From assembly GCA_000381585.1 (NCBI GenBank), contig KB906735.1:356836-420835 (forward strand): a stretch of 64,000 nt of DNA. Reading direction: 5' to 3'. Shown piece after piece: positions 1 to 7,656 of this stretch. The notes below the pieces were generated by a model. That model was not told the origin of the DNA and made no database searches. It was given only the letters and a program-made list of their open reading frames with translations. The stretch comes from Acidobacteriaceae bacterium KBS 83 (lineage in GTDB: Bacteria; Acidobacteriota; Terriglobia; Terriglobales; Acidobacteriaceae). The position numbers and the translations under genes are program-made. Position 1 is the first letter of the stretch. Every line of letters begins with the position of its first letter.

Positions 1-126
1 TTCCCGAAGAGCCTCGGCAAATCCGGATCAGTAGCGTACAGCCCGAATCTCCCCTTCCCGAAGAGCCTCGGCAAGTCCGGTTCGCTGGGTTCCCCGAACC
101 TCCCTTTCCCAAAGAGCCTGGGATAA
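1..126 (+). CDS. 3' end of a protein with tandem peptide repeats (partial)
   Basis: Reading frame 1 is open from the first base to a TAA at 124-126, so this is the last 41 residues of a gene that begins outside the window. The peptide is built from a repeated unit close to SPNLPFPKSLGKSGS: FPKSLG occurs three times, at about 53-54 base spacing. The DNA copies are near-identical but carry silent or conservative changes, which suggests selection on the peptide. No family is recognised from so short a piece. The rest of the gene to the left would be needed to say whether the repeat fills the whole protein. Confidence 0.6.
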   Translation, partial: FPKSLGKSGSVAYSPNLPFPKSLGKSGSLGSPNLPFPKSLG

Positions 127-214
127 ACCTGACTGTCGCTCTTTGACCCATACGGATCATCAACAACTGGAGTTATGTAGCGTATGCTCTTCGGTGTGAC
201 GACATCGAGGAGCA

Positions 215-1006
215 ATGCGCTTTTTTACTTTTGATTCGGTGGGGATTGCGGTAGGCCTACTTCTGCAGGCTTCCCTCCTCGTCGTCATCTTCCGCAAAGG
301 CATGGCGCGCCTTTATCCGATCTTCGTGCTGTATCTCCTTCTTAACCTTGCTGAAGACCCGTTCAGCTGGCTCTTGAAACCCGGCGGTGATATATACCGT
401 CGTTATTACTTTGTCGTTACCATTCTGGATTACATCCTCCAGCTCTTGATTGTTTTCGAGATCGGACGGAATGTATTTCGTCCGGCCAAGCGGTCGATAC
501 CTGTTCCTATCGTGCCGATTGCGACCGTCGGCATCCTTCTGTGCGCCATCGTGGCTGCGAGCTTTGCACCGCAAGTGCAAGCGGCTGGTGCCGAACGCCT
601 CGTCCAGGTTTCGTTGCAGGTGACCCTCGGGCTGGCGATTCTCAAGCTCCTGCTGTTCGCAGCACTGGCAGGTTTTGCACAGGTTCTAGGCATTGGGTGG
701 AAGAGTCACGTGCTTCAGCTCGCCACGGGGCTAGCTTTCTATGCTGGCGCGTCACTGTTGATTCAGATCAGTTCCAGCCATGTTCAGATGACCGATCAAA
801 CAGCGTACATCGCTCATTTGAGTAGGCTTATGCGAATGCAATCCCTCGCCTACAATGGAACGCTGGTGTTCTGGATCTGGGCTTTTTCCCGAAATGAAGC
901 GCCACGCAAAGATTTCACTCCACAAATGCAAGAAGTTCTGGTAACAATAGCTCAGTCAGCCAAACGTACTCGTTTATCTGTTACTCGGAGCTCGGATCAC
1001 AGATGA
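215..1006 (+). CDS. Multi-pass membrane protein, function unknown
   Basis: A 263-residue protein dominated by hydrophobic stretches: roughly residues 8-27, 32-50, 65-85, 97-117, 135-157, 165-185 and 215-232. This suggests about seven membrane spans in the inner membrane. The C-terminal 30 residues are polar and basic and probably cytoplasmic. No catalytic motif is visible and I do not recognise the family. GAGGAG lies two bases before the ATG, which is close, but no better start is apparent. The stop overlaps the start of the next gene (ATGA), so the two are probably translated together. Confidence 0.7.
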   Translation: MRFFTFDSVGIAVGLLLQASLLVVIFRKGMARLYPIFVLYLLLNLAEDPFSWLLKPGGDIYRRYYFVVTILDYILQLLIVFEIGRNVFRPAKRSIPVPIVPIATVGILLCAIVAASFAPQVQAAGAERLVQVSLQVTLGLAILKLLLFAALAGFAQVLGIGWKSHVLQLATGLAFYAGASLLIQISSSHVQMTDQTAYIAHLSRLMRMQSLAYNGTLVFWIWAFSRNEAPRKDFTPQMQEVLVTIAQSAKRTRLSVTRSSDHR

Positions 1007-1524
1007 CGTTCTCGCTATTCCAGATACTGCTCGCCGTCGCGCTGCTCGCATTTGTGGGTGTGTGGCGTCGTCAGCAGTCAAAGCGGAAACAGCGCAGCTG
1101 GGACGACATCGTTACGGCGCTCCGGGCCAACGACTGGGGACTGGACGAGGTCTCTGAACGGTATCTCTACCGTGGCGGTATCAAGGCGACGCCCGCGGAC
1201 ATCTGGAAGAGGATCGACGGCGCCCGCGGTTTGTGGGCTATGTACTGCAACGCTCCGCTGCTGGTTCAGCTTGCGGATTATGCGGCCGAGCACGGCACCG
1301 ATCCGGACGAGGCACTCCTTGAGAGTCTGCGCAGCGACGCATTCCAGATCCGGCTTTGCGTGTTGATGGCACTTATGAAGTATGCGATGTCGCACTCGAC
1401 GGTGGGCGCTTCGGTGAACGCCCATCGCGCGACGGCTTTGTACAGCGAAATGCTGGCGCGACTGACAACGCTGTTCCAGGAGAGCGCCGGACAGCTCTTC
1501 CCCCGGTATCTCGAAGCGATGTAA
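1003..1524 (+). CDS. Small protein with one N-terminal membrane anchor
   Basis: 173 residues. Residues 4-20 form one hydrophobic segment (FSLFQILLAVALLAFVGVW) followed by a basic patch (RRQQSKRKQR), so the bulk should lie in the cytoplasm. The remainder is helical and soluble-looking with no recognised domain. It begins inside the stop of the upstream seven-span protein (4-base ATGA overlap) and is followed by a strong terminator, so the pair forms a complete two-gene transcription unit. A shared role for the two products is likely, but its nature is unknown. Confidence 0.7.
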   Translation: MTFSLFQILLAVALLAFVGVWRRQQSKRKQRSWDDIVTALRANDWGLDEVSERYLYRGGIKATPADIWKRIDGARGLWAMYCNAPLLVQLADYAAEHGTDPDEALLESLRSDAFQIRLCVLMALMKYAMSHSTVGASVNAHRATALYSEMLARLTTLFQESAGQLFPRYLEAM

Positions 1525-1548
1525 TCCGCCACTTCAGCGAAATTCAAC

Positions 1549-1579
1549 AGAGCCTGTCCAGCGGACAGGCTCTTTGCTT
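1549..1579 (+). terminator. Rho-independent terminator after the two-gene membrane operon
   Basis: A perfect 11-bp stem (AGAGCCTGTCC at 1549-1559, its complement at 1563-1573) with a 3-base loop is followed by TTGCTTTCT. It lies 25 bases after the stop at 1524. It may also serve the opposite-strand Ro relic, whose stop is at 1584. Confidence 0.8.
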
Positions 1580-1583
1580 TCTG

Positions 1584-2077
1584 TCAGATAAGTGCCTCGT
1601 CCGAAGGCGCGTCGGCAAGCTGCTTCCATAGCACCTCCTGTGTGATATCGCGCGGGCGCGGATGGCAGAGGAAAAGAACATCGCGCAGCGCGACAGAGCC
1701 TGAGCGATCGCATTCCGCGAGTTCATGCCCATCGAACTTCGCAAACGCCGCGGCCAGTCCTTTCTTGACCTGAGCGGAAAGCGGCTGCCTGCCGTCGCTC
1801 CAATAGATGGCCACAAAGTCGGAGATTTCGCTGGCATGCCGAATGACGCGCGGGAGGGTAGCTCCGACCACCGCACGATGGGAGGCGTGACGCGCCATCT
1901 CTCGAACGATGCGATGCGATCCGCGACCGTGACGCCCGGCTCGCAGAACTGGCTTTCCGAGAGAAGATTAGCGAACACGGTGCTTCGCAGAGCGGTTTCC
2001 GGGCTGATGATCGCAATTGGCGTTCGCTCGCAGGAGACCAGACGCGCTTTGGGGTTGAGCAGATTTGGATGTGCCAT
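1584..2077 (-). pseudogene. Decayed Ro60/TROVE-domain RNA-binding protein
   Basis: Two minus-strand reading frames carry pieces of one TROVE protein, the family of Ro60/Rsr that binds Y RNAs and misfolded small RNAs. The N-terminal piece (2077 to about 1908) contains STVFANLLSESQF...GVTVADRI. The second piece, in another frame (about 1907 to 1584), contains VREMARHASHRAVVG, then DFVAIYWSDGRQPLSAQVKKG, AFAKFD and LRDVLFLCHPRP, which are core TROVE signatures. At the join the DNA has a short direct repeat (GCATCGCATC) and the frame shifts. Compared with my knowledge of the family, about 30 residues between these blocks are missing, and the protein stops soon after LRDVLFLCH, without the remaining TROVE helices or a VWFA/MIDAS domain. 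It is therefore almost certainly non-functional. Its intact neighbour is the four-cysteine gene upstream. Confidence 0.8.
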
Positions 2078-2157
2078 GACGCAACTCGTTCGCCGGCGCC
2101 GGTGGGAAGCTCTCGCCGCCGTCCGGCATTACGGAGGCGAGAGGTCAGGAGGCGGAA

Positions 2158-2487
2158 TTACTCATCATCTTCTTCCGCCGCGGACTTGCTGGTGACCGTT
2201 TTGACCTGGCTGAAGCCGGCTGTGCCGTGACGCTTTGCGATCTCCTTTGCATCAAGGATCACGGCGACCTTCTCCATCTCGTACACGCTCTGGACAAGCT
2301 TGCTGACGTAATCGGTGCAGGCGCGTACAGGAAACTGCACGGCGCGCACCTGCTCATAGAAGTAACCGCAGCGGACCCGCTCTTCGCTGTCGGCATAGCC
2401 CTGCTTGACGTGTGCGTAACGGCAGGTGTGGCAGAGCGATACGTTGTCTGCCGGTGTGCCATTACGCACATGAATCGTGGTGGACAT
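2158..2487 (-). CDS. Four-cysteine small protein next to the Ro relic
   Basis: 109 residues from the ATG at 2487, which is preceded by AAAGGA at good spacing; longer upstream reading lacks such a site. Cysteines at 19, 22, 40 and 57 (LCHTC, VRCGYF, VRACTDY) could bind zinc or an iron-sulfur cluster. The C-terminus is polar and acidic (AAEEDDE). I do not recognise a named family. It is transcribed in the same direction as, and just upstream of, the decayed TROVE gene (80 bases), so it may once have been co-expressed with it. Unlike that gene it is intact. A role in RNA handling is only a guess from position. Confidence 0.6.
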   Translation of the reverse strand: MSTTIHVRNGTPADNVSLCHTCRYAHVKQGYADSEERVRCGYFYEQVRAVQFPVRACTDYVSKLVQSVYEMEKVAVILDAKEIAKRHGTAGFSQVKTVTSKSAAEEDDE

Positions 2488-3177
2488 ACGTTCCTTTCTC
2501 GCTCGCCACTCCGTTGCCGGTGTGCGGGTGATCTGGCGCGCCGGGAGTGCGCGGAATGGAAGCTGCAACTATCGAAGTTGAAGCATTCGTCCTCCACGCC
2601 ATTGGCGCGTGTTGCTCTCGTCCCTCAGGCGCCCGGGAACAGGCTTATTAACTGGATAGACTGCCCAACTTTGCGGGTCGGAACGAAGGTATCCGTCGGT
2701 TTCACCACGGGCTGCTGAGAACCACACACCGGAAGCCGGAGTGGGCACGAAGGCAACGTCTTAGTTGCTGGATTACAGATCGCGCGTTAGCGAAGCGCGG
2801 CCAGAAGCCCCGAACTCGCGTCGACGCATGGCTGCATCCACTTTTTCCCGAATTCGAACATGTGCTGTTGCATGTGGCTTCCTCGTTGACTGCTGGGAGA
2901 GAATGACACAGCTTTCGCGAGAACGCAAGCTATGCTCGCCGGGATCTTCCAATGGACCCGCATGGCGGGAACGAGCGGGCGGCGGGATCCTTCACCTGAA
3001 AAGCTACGAAGCGGCATCGAAGGCAGACTTGCGGAAACCCGTTGATTTCGCCATACTTGATGGGTTGGGAGCAGTGCGGGTGCAACCCCCATCCTACCGC
3101 CGCCGGCAATCGCCGGCTGGCCGCTGGACAAATCCCGAGACGATTCTAAAGAGTTTGCTGAAAGGAACAGAAATCCT
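2488..3177. other. 690-base spacer and probable rpsP leader, no convincing gene
   Basis: No protein-like reading frame of normal composition is seen. There are several hairpin-capable stretches: CCCGCATGGCGGG near 2957, and GCCGG...CCGGC near 3103-3118 ahead of rpsP. On the minus strand a 28-codon frame (2873 to 2787) has GAGGAAG five bases before its ATG, but nothing else supports it. The promoter of the rpsP operon must lie in or before this stretch. I could not match it to rnpB, 4.5S RNA, tmRNA or a known riboswitch by eye. Confidence 0.4.
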
Positions 3178-3438
3178 GTGCTGATGATTCGTTTGGCGCG
3201 CTTTGGAGCGCGCAAGCAGCCGTATTACCGCGTGGTCGTGATCGAGAAGGACCGCGCACGCAATGGCCGTTCGATTGAAGTGGTGGGCACCTACAACCCG
3301 CGCACCAATCCGGCAAGCGTCTTGCTGAAGAAAGACCGCATCGACCACTGGACCGGCCATGGCGCCCAGTTGTCCGATCGTGTGGCCAAGCTGGTGAAGG
3401 ACTACAAGGAAGCTCCGGCGGCCACGCCGGGCGCGTAG
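3178..3438 (+). CDS. rpsP: 30S ribosomal protein S16
   Basis: 86 residues, the usual size for bS16, which helps assemble the 5' domain of 16S rRNA. The N-terminus MIRLARFGARKQPYYRVVV and the block IEVVGTYNPR are diagnostic. A GTG start at 3178 is preferred because AAAGGA at 3161-3166 sits 11 bases before it; an ATG at 3184 is the alternative. It is the first gene of the conserved rpsP-KH-rimM-trmD cluster, with the KH gene 56 bases downstream. Regulation may involve the long leader upstream. Confidence 0.97.
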   Translation: MLMIRLARFGARKQPYYRVVVIEKDRARNGRSIEVVGTYNPRTNPASVLLKKDRIDHWTGHGAQLSDRVAKLVKDYKEAPAATPGA

Positions 3439-3494
3439 CCGTACCCGCGCATCCTGCTAACAGCGGGATGCCGTCGCCTCAGGTTTGGAGCCAA

Positions 3495-3836
3495 ATGACC
3501 CACGACGAGAAGCTGGACGCCGCAGAAGAGTTGATGACAAAGATCGCCCGCGCCCTGGTGGACCACCCGGACGAGGTACTGGTTGAGGCTGTCGAAGGCG
3601 ACGAGGGCGACGACACGACGGTGCTCGAGATGCGCGTCGCGCCGGATGACGTGGGCAAGGTGATCGGCAAGCAGGGCCGCACTGTGCGTTCCATGCGTAC
3701 GATCCTTGCGGCTGTGGGACAGGGTCATCACCTTCGTTATGAACTCGACGTCGTCGAAGACGAGGACGATGAGAACGACGAAGAGGATACGGATGGCACC
3801 ACGGTCGGTGGCAGCGAGTCGACTACCGCAGGCTGA
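3495..3836 (+). CDS. khpA: KH-domain RNA-binding protein (KhpA-like)
   Basis: 113 residues from the ATG at 3495, which has GGAG four bases upstream; an in-frame ATG at 3468 would add nine residues and has a poorer site. The KH core reads RALVDHPDEVLVE then VAPDDVGKVIGKQGRTVRSMR, with the RNA-binding GxxG loop as GKQG. Typical KhpA proteins are about 75-80 residues. This one has an extra C-terminal tail that is very acidic (EDEDDENDEED) and then Gly/Ser/Thr-rich. It sits between rpsP and rimM as in many bacteria, where KhpA with KhpB binds small RNAs and affects cell shape or division. Confidence 0.9.
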   Translation: MTHDEKLDAAEELMTKIARALVDHPDEVLVEAVEGDEGDDTTVLEMRVAPDDVGKVIGKQGRTVRSMRTILAAVGQGHHLRYELDVVEDEDDENDEEDTDGTTVGGSESTTAG

Positions 3837-3850
3837 ACTCCTTCGCAGCC

Positions 3851-4468
3851 ATGTCTGATGAGGGCGATCACGACTTTGTTTTGCTGGCACGTCTGGTTCG
3901 CGCGCAAGGCCGTCACGGCGAAGTGATTGCCGACATTCTGACTGACTTTCCTGAACGTTTTTCGGAGCGCACGCACATCTGGCTGCTGGCGCCGAATGGG
4001 AAAGGTTCGCCACGCGAGGCGGATATCAAGCGCCACTGGTTCCATAAGGGCCGCGTTGTGTTGAAAATTGCGGGGATCGATTCGATCTCCGACGCCGCGG
4101 CGCTGAGTGGATGGCAGGTTGCCGTTCCTCGCGAGCAACGTACTTCGCTTACCGGCGATGTTTTTTATGTCGCAGATCTGATCGGATGCCATGTGATCGA
4201 TGAAGCCGACGGAGGCGCTGATCTGGGCGCGGTGCTGGATGTGGAGCGTGGCGCGGGCGGAGCGCTAGACATGCTGGTGCTCAAGAGCGGTAAAGAGGAA
4301 TTACTGATTCCCTTTGCGAAGGCATATCTAGTCGCACTGAATCTCAATGCGAGAGTGCTGCGTATGCGGCTGCCAGAAGGGCTGACCTCGATCAACGCGC
4401 CGATGAACGAGGAAGAGCGCAAGGCTCAGCAGCGGGCGAACGAAGAAGAAGACCGCGATGCGCTTTGA
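3851..4468 (+). CDS. rimM: Ribosome maturation factor RimM
   Basis: 205 residues. The N-terminal RimM barrel is seen as LLARLVRAQGRHGEVIADILTDFPERF, with the PRC-barrel half beginning near GDVFYVADLIGCHV and ending with ELLIPFAKAYLVALNL. RimM binds S19 and assists late 30S assembly. The C-terminal 30 residues (NEEERKAQQRANEEEDRDAL) form a charged extension beyond the usual end at about 170-175 residues. Its last codons overlap the trmD start by 11 bases, indicating translational coupling. Confidence 0.95.
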   Translation: MSDEGDHDFVLLARLVRAQGRHGEVIADILTDFPERFSERTHIWLLAPNGKGSPREADIKRHWFHKGRVVLKIAGIDSISDAAALSGWQVAVPREQRTSLTGDVFYVADLIGCHVIDEADGGADLGAVLDVERGAGGALDMLVLKSGKEELLIPFAKAYLVALNLNARVLRMRLPEGLTSINAPMNEEERKAQQRANEEEDRDAL

Positions 4469-5282
4469 CATTCTCACCATCTTTCCGGCCTTCTTCGACG
4501 GATTTCTCACCCACGGAGTGGTGCGACGCGCGCTCGAAAACAGGCTTGTCCAATGCGAGCGTCACGATCTGCGCGACTTTACCTCGGATCGTCACCGCAC
4601 GGTAGACGACCGCCCCTTTGGCGGCGGCGAGGGCATGGTGTTGAAGCCTGAGCCACTGGCAGCCGCCATCGAATCGCTCAGTGTGAGCACAAAGGCGGAG
4701 CGCGCCCAGGCGAACGAGAGCGTAATTCTGCTCTCAGCACAAGGCGAGCGGTTCACGCAGTCCATGGCGCGCGCGTTGGCACAACTGCAGCGCGTCGTGC
4801 TGATCTGCGGCCGATACGAGGGTGTGGATGAACGCGTCAGCACGCTCTTTTGCGACCGCGAACTGTCGATTGGCGACTACGTTCTGACGGGTGGCGAGTT
4901 GGCGGCGGCGATTGTGATGGACGCGACGGCGCGCCTGCTTCCCGGCGTGCTTGGAAACGAGGCGTCTTCCTCCTACGAAAGCTTCGGTGCCTCGGATCCC
5001 GGTGCAACTGAAGCAGGAGAACCTCCGCGCTCGACGCATGGCAGTGGTGGGCTGCTGGATTATCCGCACTACACGCGCCCGGCGGAATTTCGCGGGTTGC
5101 CGGTGCCGGAGGTGTTGTGCGGAGGCGACCACGCGGCAATTCGCAAGTGGAGACGAGAGCAGGCATTGCTGAAGACGATGCGCAACCGTCCGGATCTGCT
5201 GAGAAATGCGGTTTTGAGCACGACGGATCGGAAGTTTCTGGAGAAAGCGACGCAGGACGGCGACACAGAATCGAAGGGCTAG
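4458..5282 (+). CDS. trmD: tRNA (guanine-N1-)-methyltransferase TrmD
   Basis: 274 residues. TrmD methylates G37 of tRNAs reading CNN-type codons and has the SPOUT trefoil knot. Visible motifs: FDILTIFPAFFD at the N-terminus, FGGGEGMVLKPEPL, LICGRYEGVDERV, ELSIGDYVLTGGELAA and GLLDYPHYTRP. The loop between ESF and GLLDYPHYTRP, which carries the catalytic Asp in GLLD, is about 21 residues here (Gly/Ser/Pro/Glu-rich) against about two in the E. coli enzyme as I recall it, so there is a large insertion near the active site. It overlaps rimM by 11 bases. Confidence 0.96.
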   Translation: MRFDILTIFPAFFDGFLTHGVVRRALENRLVQCERHDLRDFTSDRHRTVDDRPFGGGEGMVLKPEPLAAAIESLSVSTKAERAQANESVILLSAQGERFTQSMARALAQLQRVVLICGRYEGVDERVSTLFCDRELSIGDYVLTGGELAAAIVMDATARLLPGVLGNEASSSYESFGASDPGATEAGEPPRSTHGSGGLLDYPHYTRPAEFRGLPVPEVLCGGDHAAIRKWRREQALLKTMRNRPDLLRNAVLSTTDRKFLEKATQDGDTESKG

Positions 5283-5294
5283 GAGGTCGCTTTC

Positions 5295-5915
5295 GTGGCT
5301 AATGGCTTTCGCACTATTGAGCCGAAGATTCTCTACTTCGGCACGCCTGTAGCTCTTATCAGTTCGCAGAATGAAGACGGAAGCACCAACCTTGCTCCGA
5401 TCTCTTCGTTTTGGGCACTGGGTTGGACTGCGATGCTTGGGCTCCTGGATGAGACGAAGACTGCCGACAATCTGGCGCAACGGCCGGATTGCGTCGTGAA
5501 TATTCCGTCACCTGACTTGTGGCAGCAAGTAGAGAAGCTTGCACCGCTCACAGGAAAGAATCCGGTACCCGAGATCAAGGCGCGTCAGTTCCGCTTCGAG
5601 CCCAATAAATTCGACGCCTCCGGGCTCAGTCCGATGGCGAGCGAGGTTGTAAAGCCGGAACGCGCAAAAGGAGTGCCCTGTGCACCTGGAAGCGCGAGTG
5701 TCCGCCTGCACATGCTGAGCGGAGAGAAGCTCAACCAACTTGGCGGCGGCGTAGCCGCAGAGGTGGAAGTGTTGCGAGTGCACGTCGCGAGCGAGTTCAT
5801 CCTGGGCGATAACCACATCGATCCGCAGAAATGGTCGCCATTGATCTACAACTTCCGGCATTATTTCCGGCTTGCGGACAAGGAGTTGGGGAAGACGTTC
5901 CGCGCGGAACGATGA
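5295..5915 (+). CDS. Flavin reductase-like (FMN-binding split barrel) protein
   Basis: 206 residues from a GTG at 5295, with a perfect AGGAGG at 5281-5286 overlapping the trmD stop, so it is probably translated from the same transcript. The N-terminal part (LYFGTPVALISSQNEDGSTNLAPISSFWALGW) has the pattern of flavin-reductase-like split-barrel proteins that bind FMN and may reduce it with NAD(P)H. The rest (CVVNIPSPDLW; a C-terminal block YNFRHYFRL) fits the same family. Substrate unknown. Its place between trmD and rplS breaks the classical ribosomal cluster. Confidence 0.75.
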   Translation: MANGFRTIEPKILYFGTPVALISSQNEDGSTNLAPISSFWALGWTAMLGLLDETKTADNLAQRPDCVVNIPSPDLWQQVEKLAPLTGKNPVPEIKARQFRFEPNKFDASGLSPMASEVVKPERAKGVPCAPGSASVRLHMLSGEKLNQLGGGVAAEVEVLRVHVASEFILGDNHIDPQKWSPLIYNFRHYFRLADKELGKTFRAER

Positions 5916-5922
5916 GGCCAAG

Positions 5923-7041
5923 CTACGGCTGCTTATCTTCCGTGGCGGCATCGTCAGCCCAGTAGTTTCTGCGTGCCGTGATCTCCAGGTTTGGATAGTC
6001 CTTCAACTGCAGCTTTAGCGTATGGAGCCCGGGATGCGGAGATCCGGGACGAAAGCTCAGGACGTAGCGATTGGGCACGTGATTGGAGACGGTAAACATG
6101 CCCTTCTGCAGTGTGCGGCGGTCTTTGAATCCGTAGTACTCGCCGCCGGTGAGGTGTGCGACGGTCTCGGACGCGTTCTTGCGCATACTGTTCATGGCTA
6201 CAAGCGCTGCGATCTTTGCGATCCGCAGCGGTGGCGCGAGCTGGCCCAGGCAGTCGTAGGTTTTTTCTGCTTTGCCCTTCTTCTCCGAAGGATCCGCATT
6301 TGGGTCGTTTGCGAAGCACCCACCTGCCGGTCCAGGCTCATCGTCGCGCATCATGTGCGATGCCTCATGGCCTGCCGATGACTTCGTAGACGAGAAGGCA
6401 AAGCTATAGATCACGGTATTCGTATCGCTGACAGAGCGAACGGCGTCTTCGAGAGCGGTGTGACTGCCGTGATCGACGGTCTCGCTGATGAGTACGATCG
6501 CACGGCGATACTCGGGCGGCTGCTTCTGTAACTGCTCAACGGAGAATTTCAGGCCGTCGAGAATCGCTGCTCCGCTGTCTCCGGATTCGAGATCGTGCAG
6601 GCCAGCCGCGGTGGCGCTGAAGTCGGGCGTGAAGTCCTCCAGCAGGCGCGCCTCGCTATCGAAGCCGACAAGCGCGACGCGATGCGGGACATTGCCGACG
6701 AGCGCTTCGATGTTCGAGCCGAGATTGCGGTAATCGTCCAGGTGACGGGCTCCGGCACCTCCAATCTGCACCGCGATGACGAGAGCCAGAGGTTCGCTGT
6801 CGGTGTCGGGCTCGAGCGCGAGTTTTTGCGGCATATCGTCGTCGGTGAGAGTGAAGTCATCGGCCGCCAGACTGAAGACCGGTTCGCCTGCCTTGGTTCG
6901 CACCAGCGCCGGGACGAGCACCAGGGTGGTGCCGGCGCGGAAGACGGGACCGGTCTGCTGGGGTGGGGCCCCCGCCTGCGCAAGGGCGAGCGTAGACGGT
7001 GCAACAACGTAGACTGTAAGCAGGGCCAGGAGGGATCGCAT
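5923..7041 (-). CDS. Secreted VWFA-related protein with degenerate metal site
   Basis: 372 residues from the ATG at 7041, where a signal peptide begins (MRSLLALLTVYVVAPSTLALAQA). The mature part resembles VWFA-related proteins common in Acidobacteriota: a beta domain (TTLVLVPALVRTKAGEPV...ADDFTLTDDD), then a Rossmann-like VWFA segment (PLALVIAVQIGG, VALVGFDSEARLLEDFT, RAIVLISETVDHGS) and a C-terminal VPNRYVLSFRPGSPHPGLHTLKL. The usual MIDAS DxSxS is not present: the position reads AVQIGGAG, so metal binding is doubtful. It lies opposite to the flanking ribosomal genes. An in-frame start at 7104 is possible but would hide the signal peptide. Confidence 0.8.
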   Translation of the reverse strand: MRSLLALLTVYVVAPSTLALAQAGAPPQQTGPVFRAGTTLVLVPALVRTKAGEPVFSLAADDFTLTDDDMPQKLALEPDTDSEPLALVIAVQIGGAGARHLDDYRNLGSNIEALVGNVPHRVALVGFDSEARLLEDFTPDFSATAAGLHDLESGDSGAAILDGLKFSVEQLQKQPPEYRRAIVLISETVDHGSHTALEDAVRSVSDTNTVIYSFAFSSTKSSAGHEASHMMRDDEPGPAGGCFANDPNADPSEKKGKAEKTYDCLGQLAPPLRIAKIAALVAMNSMRKNASETVAHLTGGEYYGFKDRRTLQKGMFTVSNHVPNRYVLSFRPGSPHPGLHTLKLQLKDYPNLEITARRNYWADDAATEDKQP

Positions 7042-7152
7042 ACGAATGGCTCGATTTGCAGTGTAGCCCCCACTCGATGCGGCTTCCTCAAGATGCGAAC
7101 TCAAGAAAAGTTGTGTACACTAGAAGTTCGAACTAATCCCTAGGAAATTGTC

Positions 7153-7506
7153 ATGTCCATTCATCCAGTAATGCAGCGCCTTGCCGAGAAGCTCCAGCGT
7201 ACGGATCTTCCCGATTTCGTCCCGGGCGACACGGTACGCGTGCAGGTAAAGATCAAGGAGGGGGAGAAGGAGCGTCTACAGGCCTTTGAAGGCATTGTGA
7301 TTGCCAAGAAGCACGGCCCGCAGGGATCCTTCACCGTCCGCAAGATGAGTTTTGGTCAGGGCGTGGAGCGTATCTTCCCGCTGAATTCCAGGGTGGTGGA
7401 CAAGGTTGAGAAGGTCCGTTCGGCCCGTGTCCGTCGCGCCAAGCTCTTTTACCTCCGTGGCCTGCGTGGCAAGGCTGCCCGTCTGAAGGAAGTGGAGCGC
7501 ACTTAG
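7153..7506 (+). CDS. rplS: 50S ribosomal protein L19
   Basis: 117 residues, full length for bL19, which sits at the 30S-50S interface. Key blocks: [55 protein letters not shown], and the basic tail [22 protein letters not shown]. It normally follows trmD directly, but here about 1.9 kb with two other genes intervenes, so it needs its own promoter in the short gap after 7041. A strong terminator follows, making it a single-gene unit. Confidence 0.97.
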   Translation: MSIHPVMQRLAEKLQRTDLPDFVPGDTVRVQVKIKEGEKERLQAFEGIVIAKKHGPQGSFTVRKMSFGQGVERIFPLNSRVVDKVEKVRSARVRRAKLFYLRGLRGKAARLKEVERT

Positions 7507-7527
7507 CGTCTTCGTCAGCATTTCGCG

Positions 7528-7560
7528 AAGGCCCTGGGGCGCTGCCTCAGGGCCTTTCCC
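7528..7560 (+). terminator. Rho-independent terminator after rplS
   Basis: A 13-bp stem (7528-7540 with 7544-7556, one mismatch) around a 3-base loop is followed by TTTCCCTTTC. It starts 21 bases after the L19 stop. Confidence 0.85.
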
Positions 7561-7656
7561 TTTCTGCATTGCAGAATCGGGTTCGGCTTCATTTCTGAGG
7601 CTCACTTTCCAAGTTGCAGTTCTTTCAGGTCCGGCCAATGGCCGTTCCTCACTTGA

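Noticed and set aside
1-126. Regularly spaced similar DNA units that might be a CRISPR-like or intergenic repeat
   Set aside because: The units are in one open frame ending at a stop codon, with no variable spacers of uniform length.
2787-2873. 28-codon minus-strand small protein with GAGGAAG before its ATG
   Set aside because: Too short to judge from one genome; kept only as a remark within the spacer.
2930-3177. Possible cobalamin riboswitch, RNase P RNA or 4.5S RNA before rpsP
   Set aside because: None of the conserved blocks of these RNAs could be matched by eye, and the genes downstream are ribosomal.
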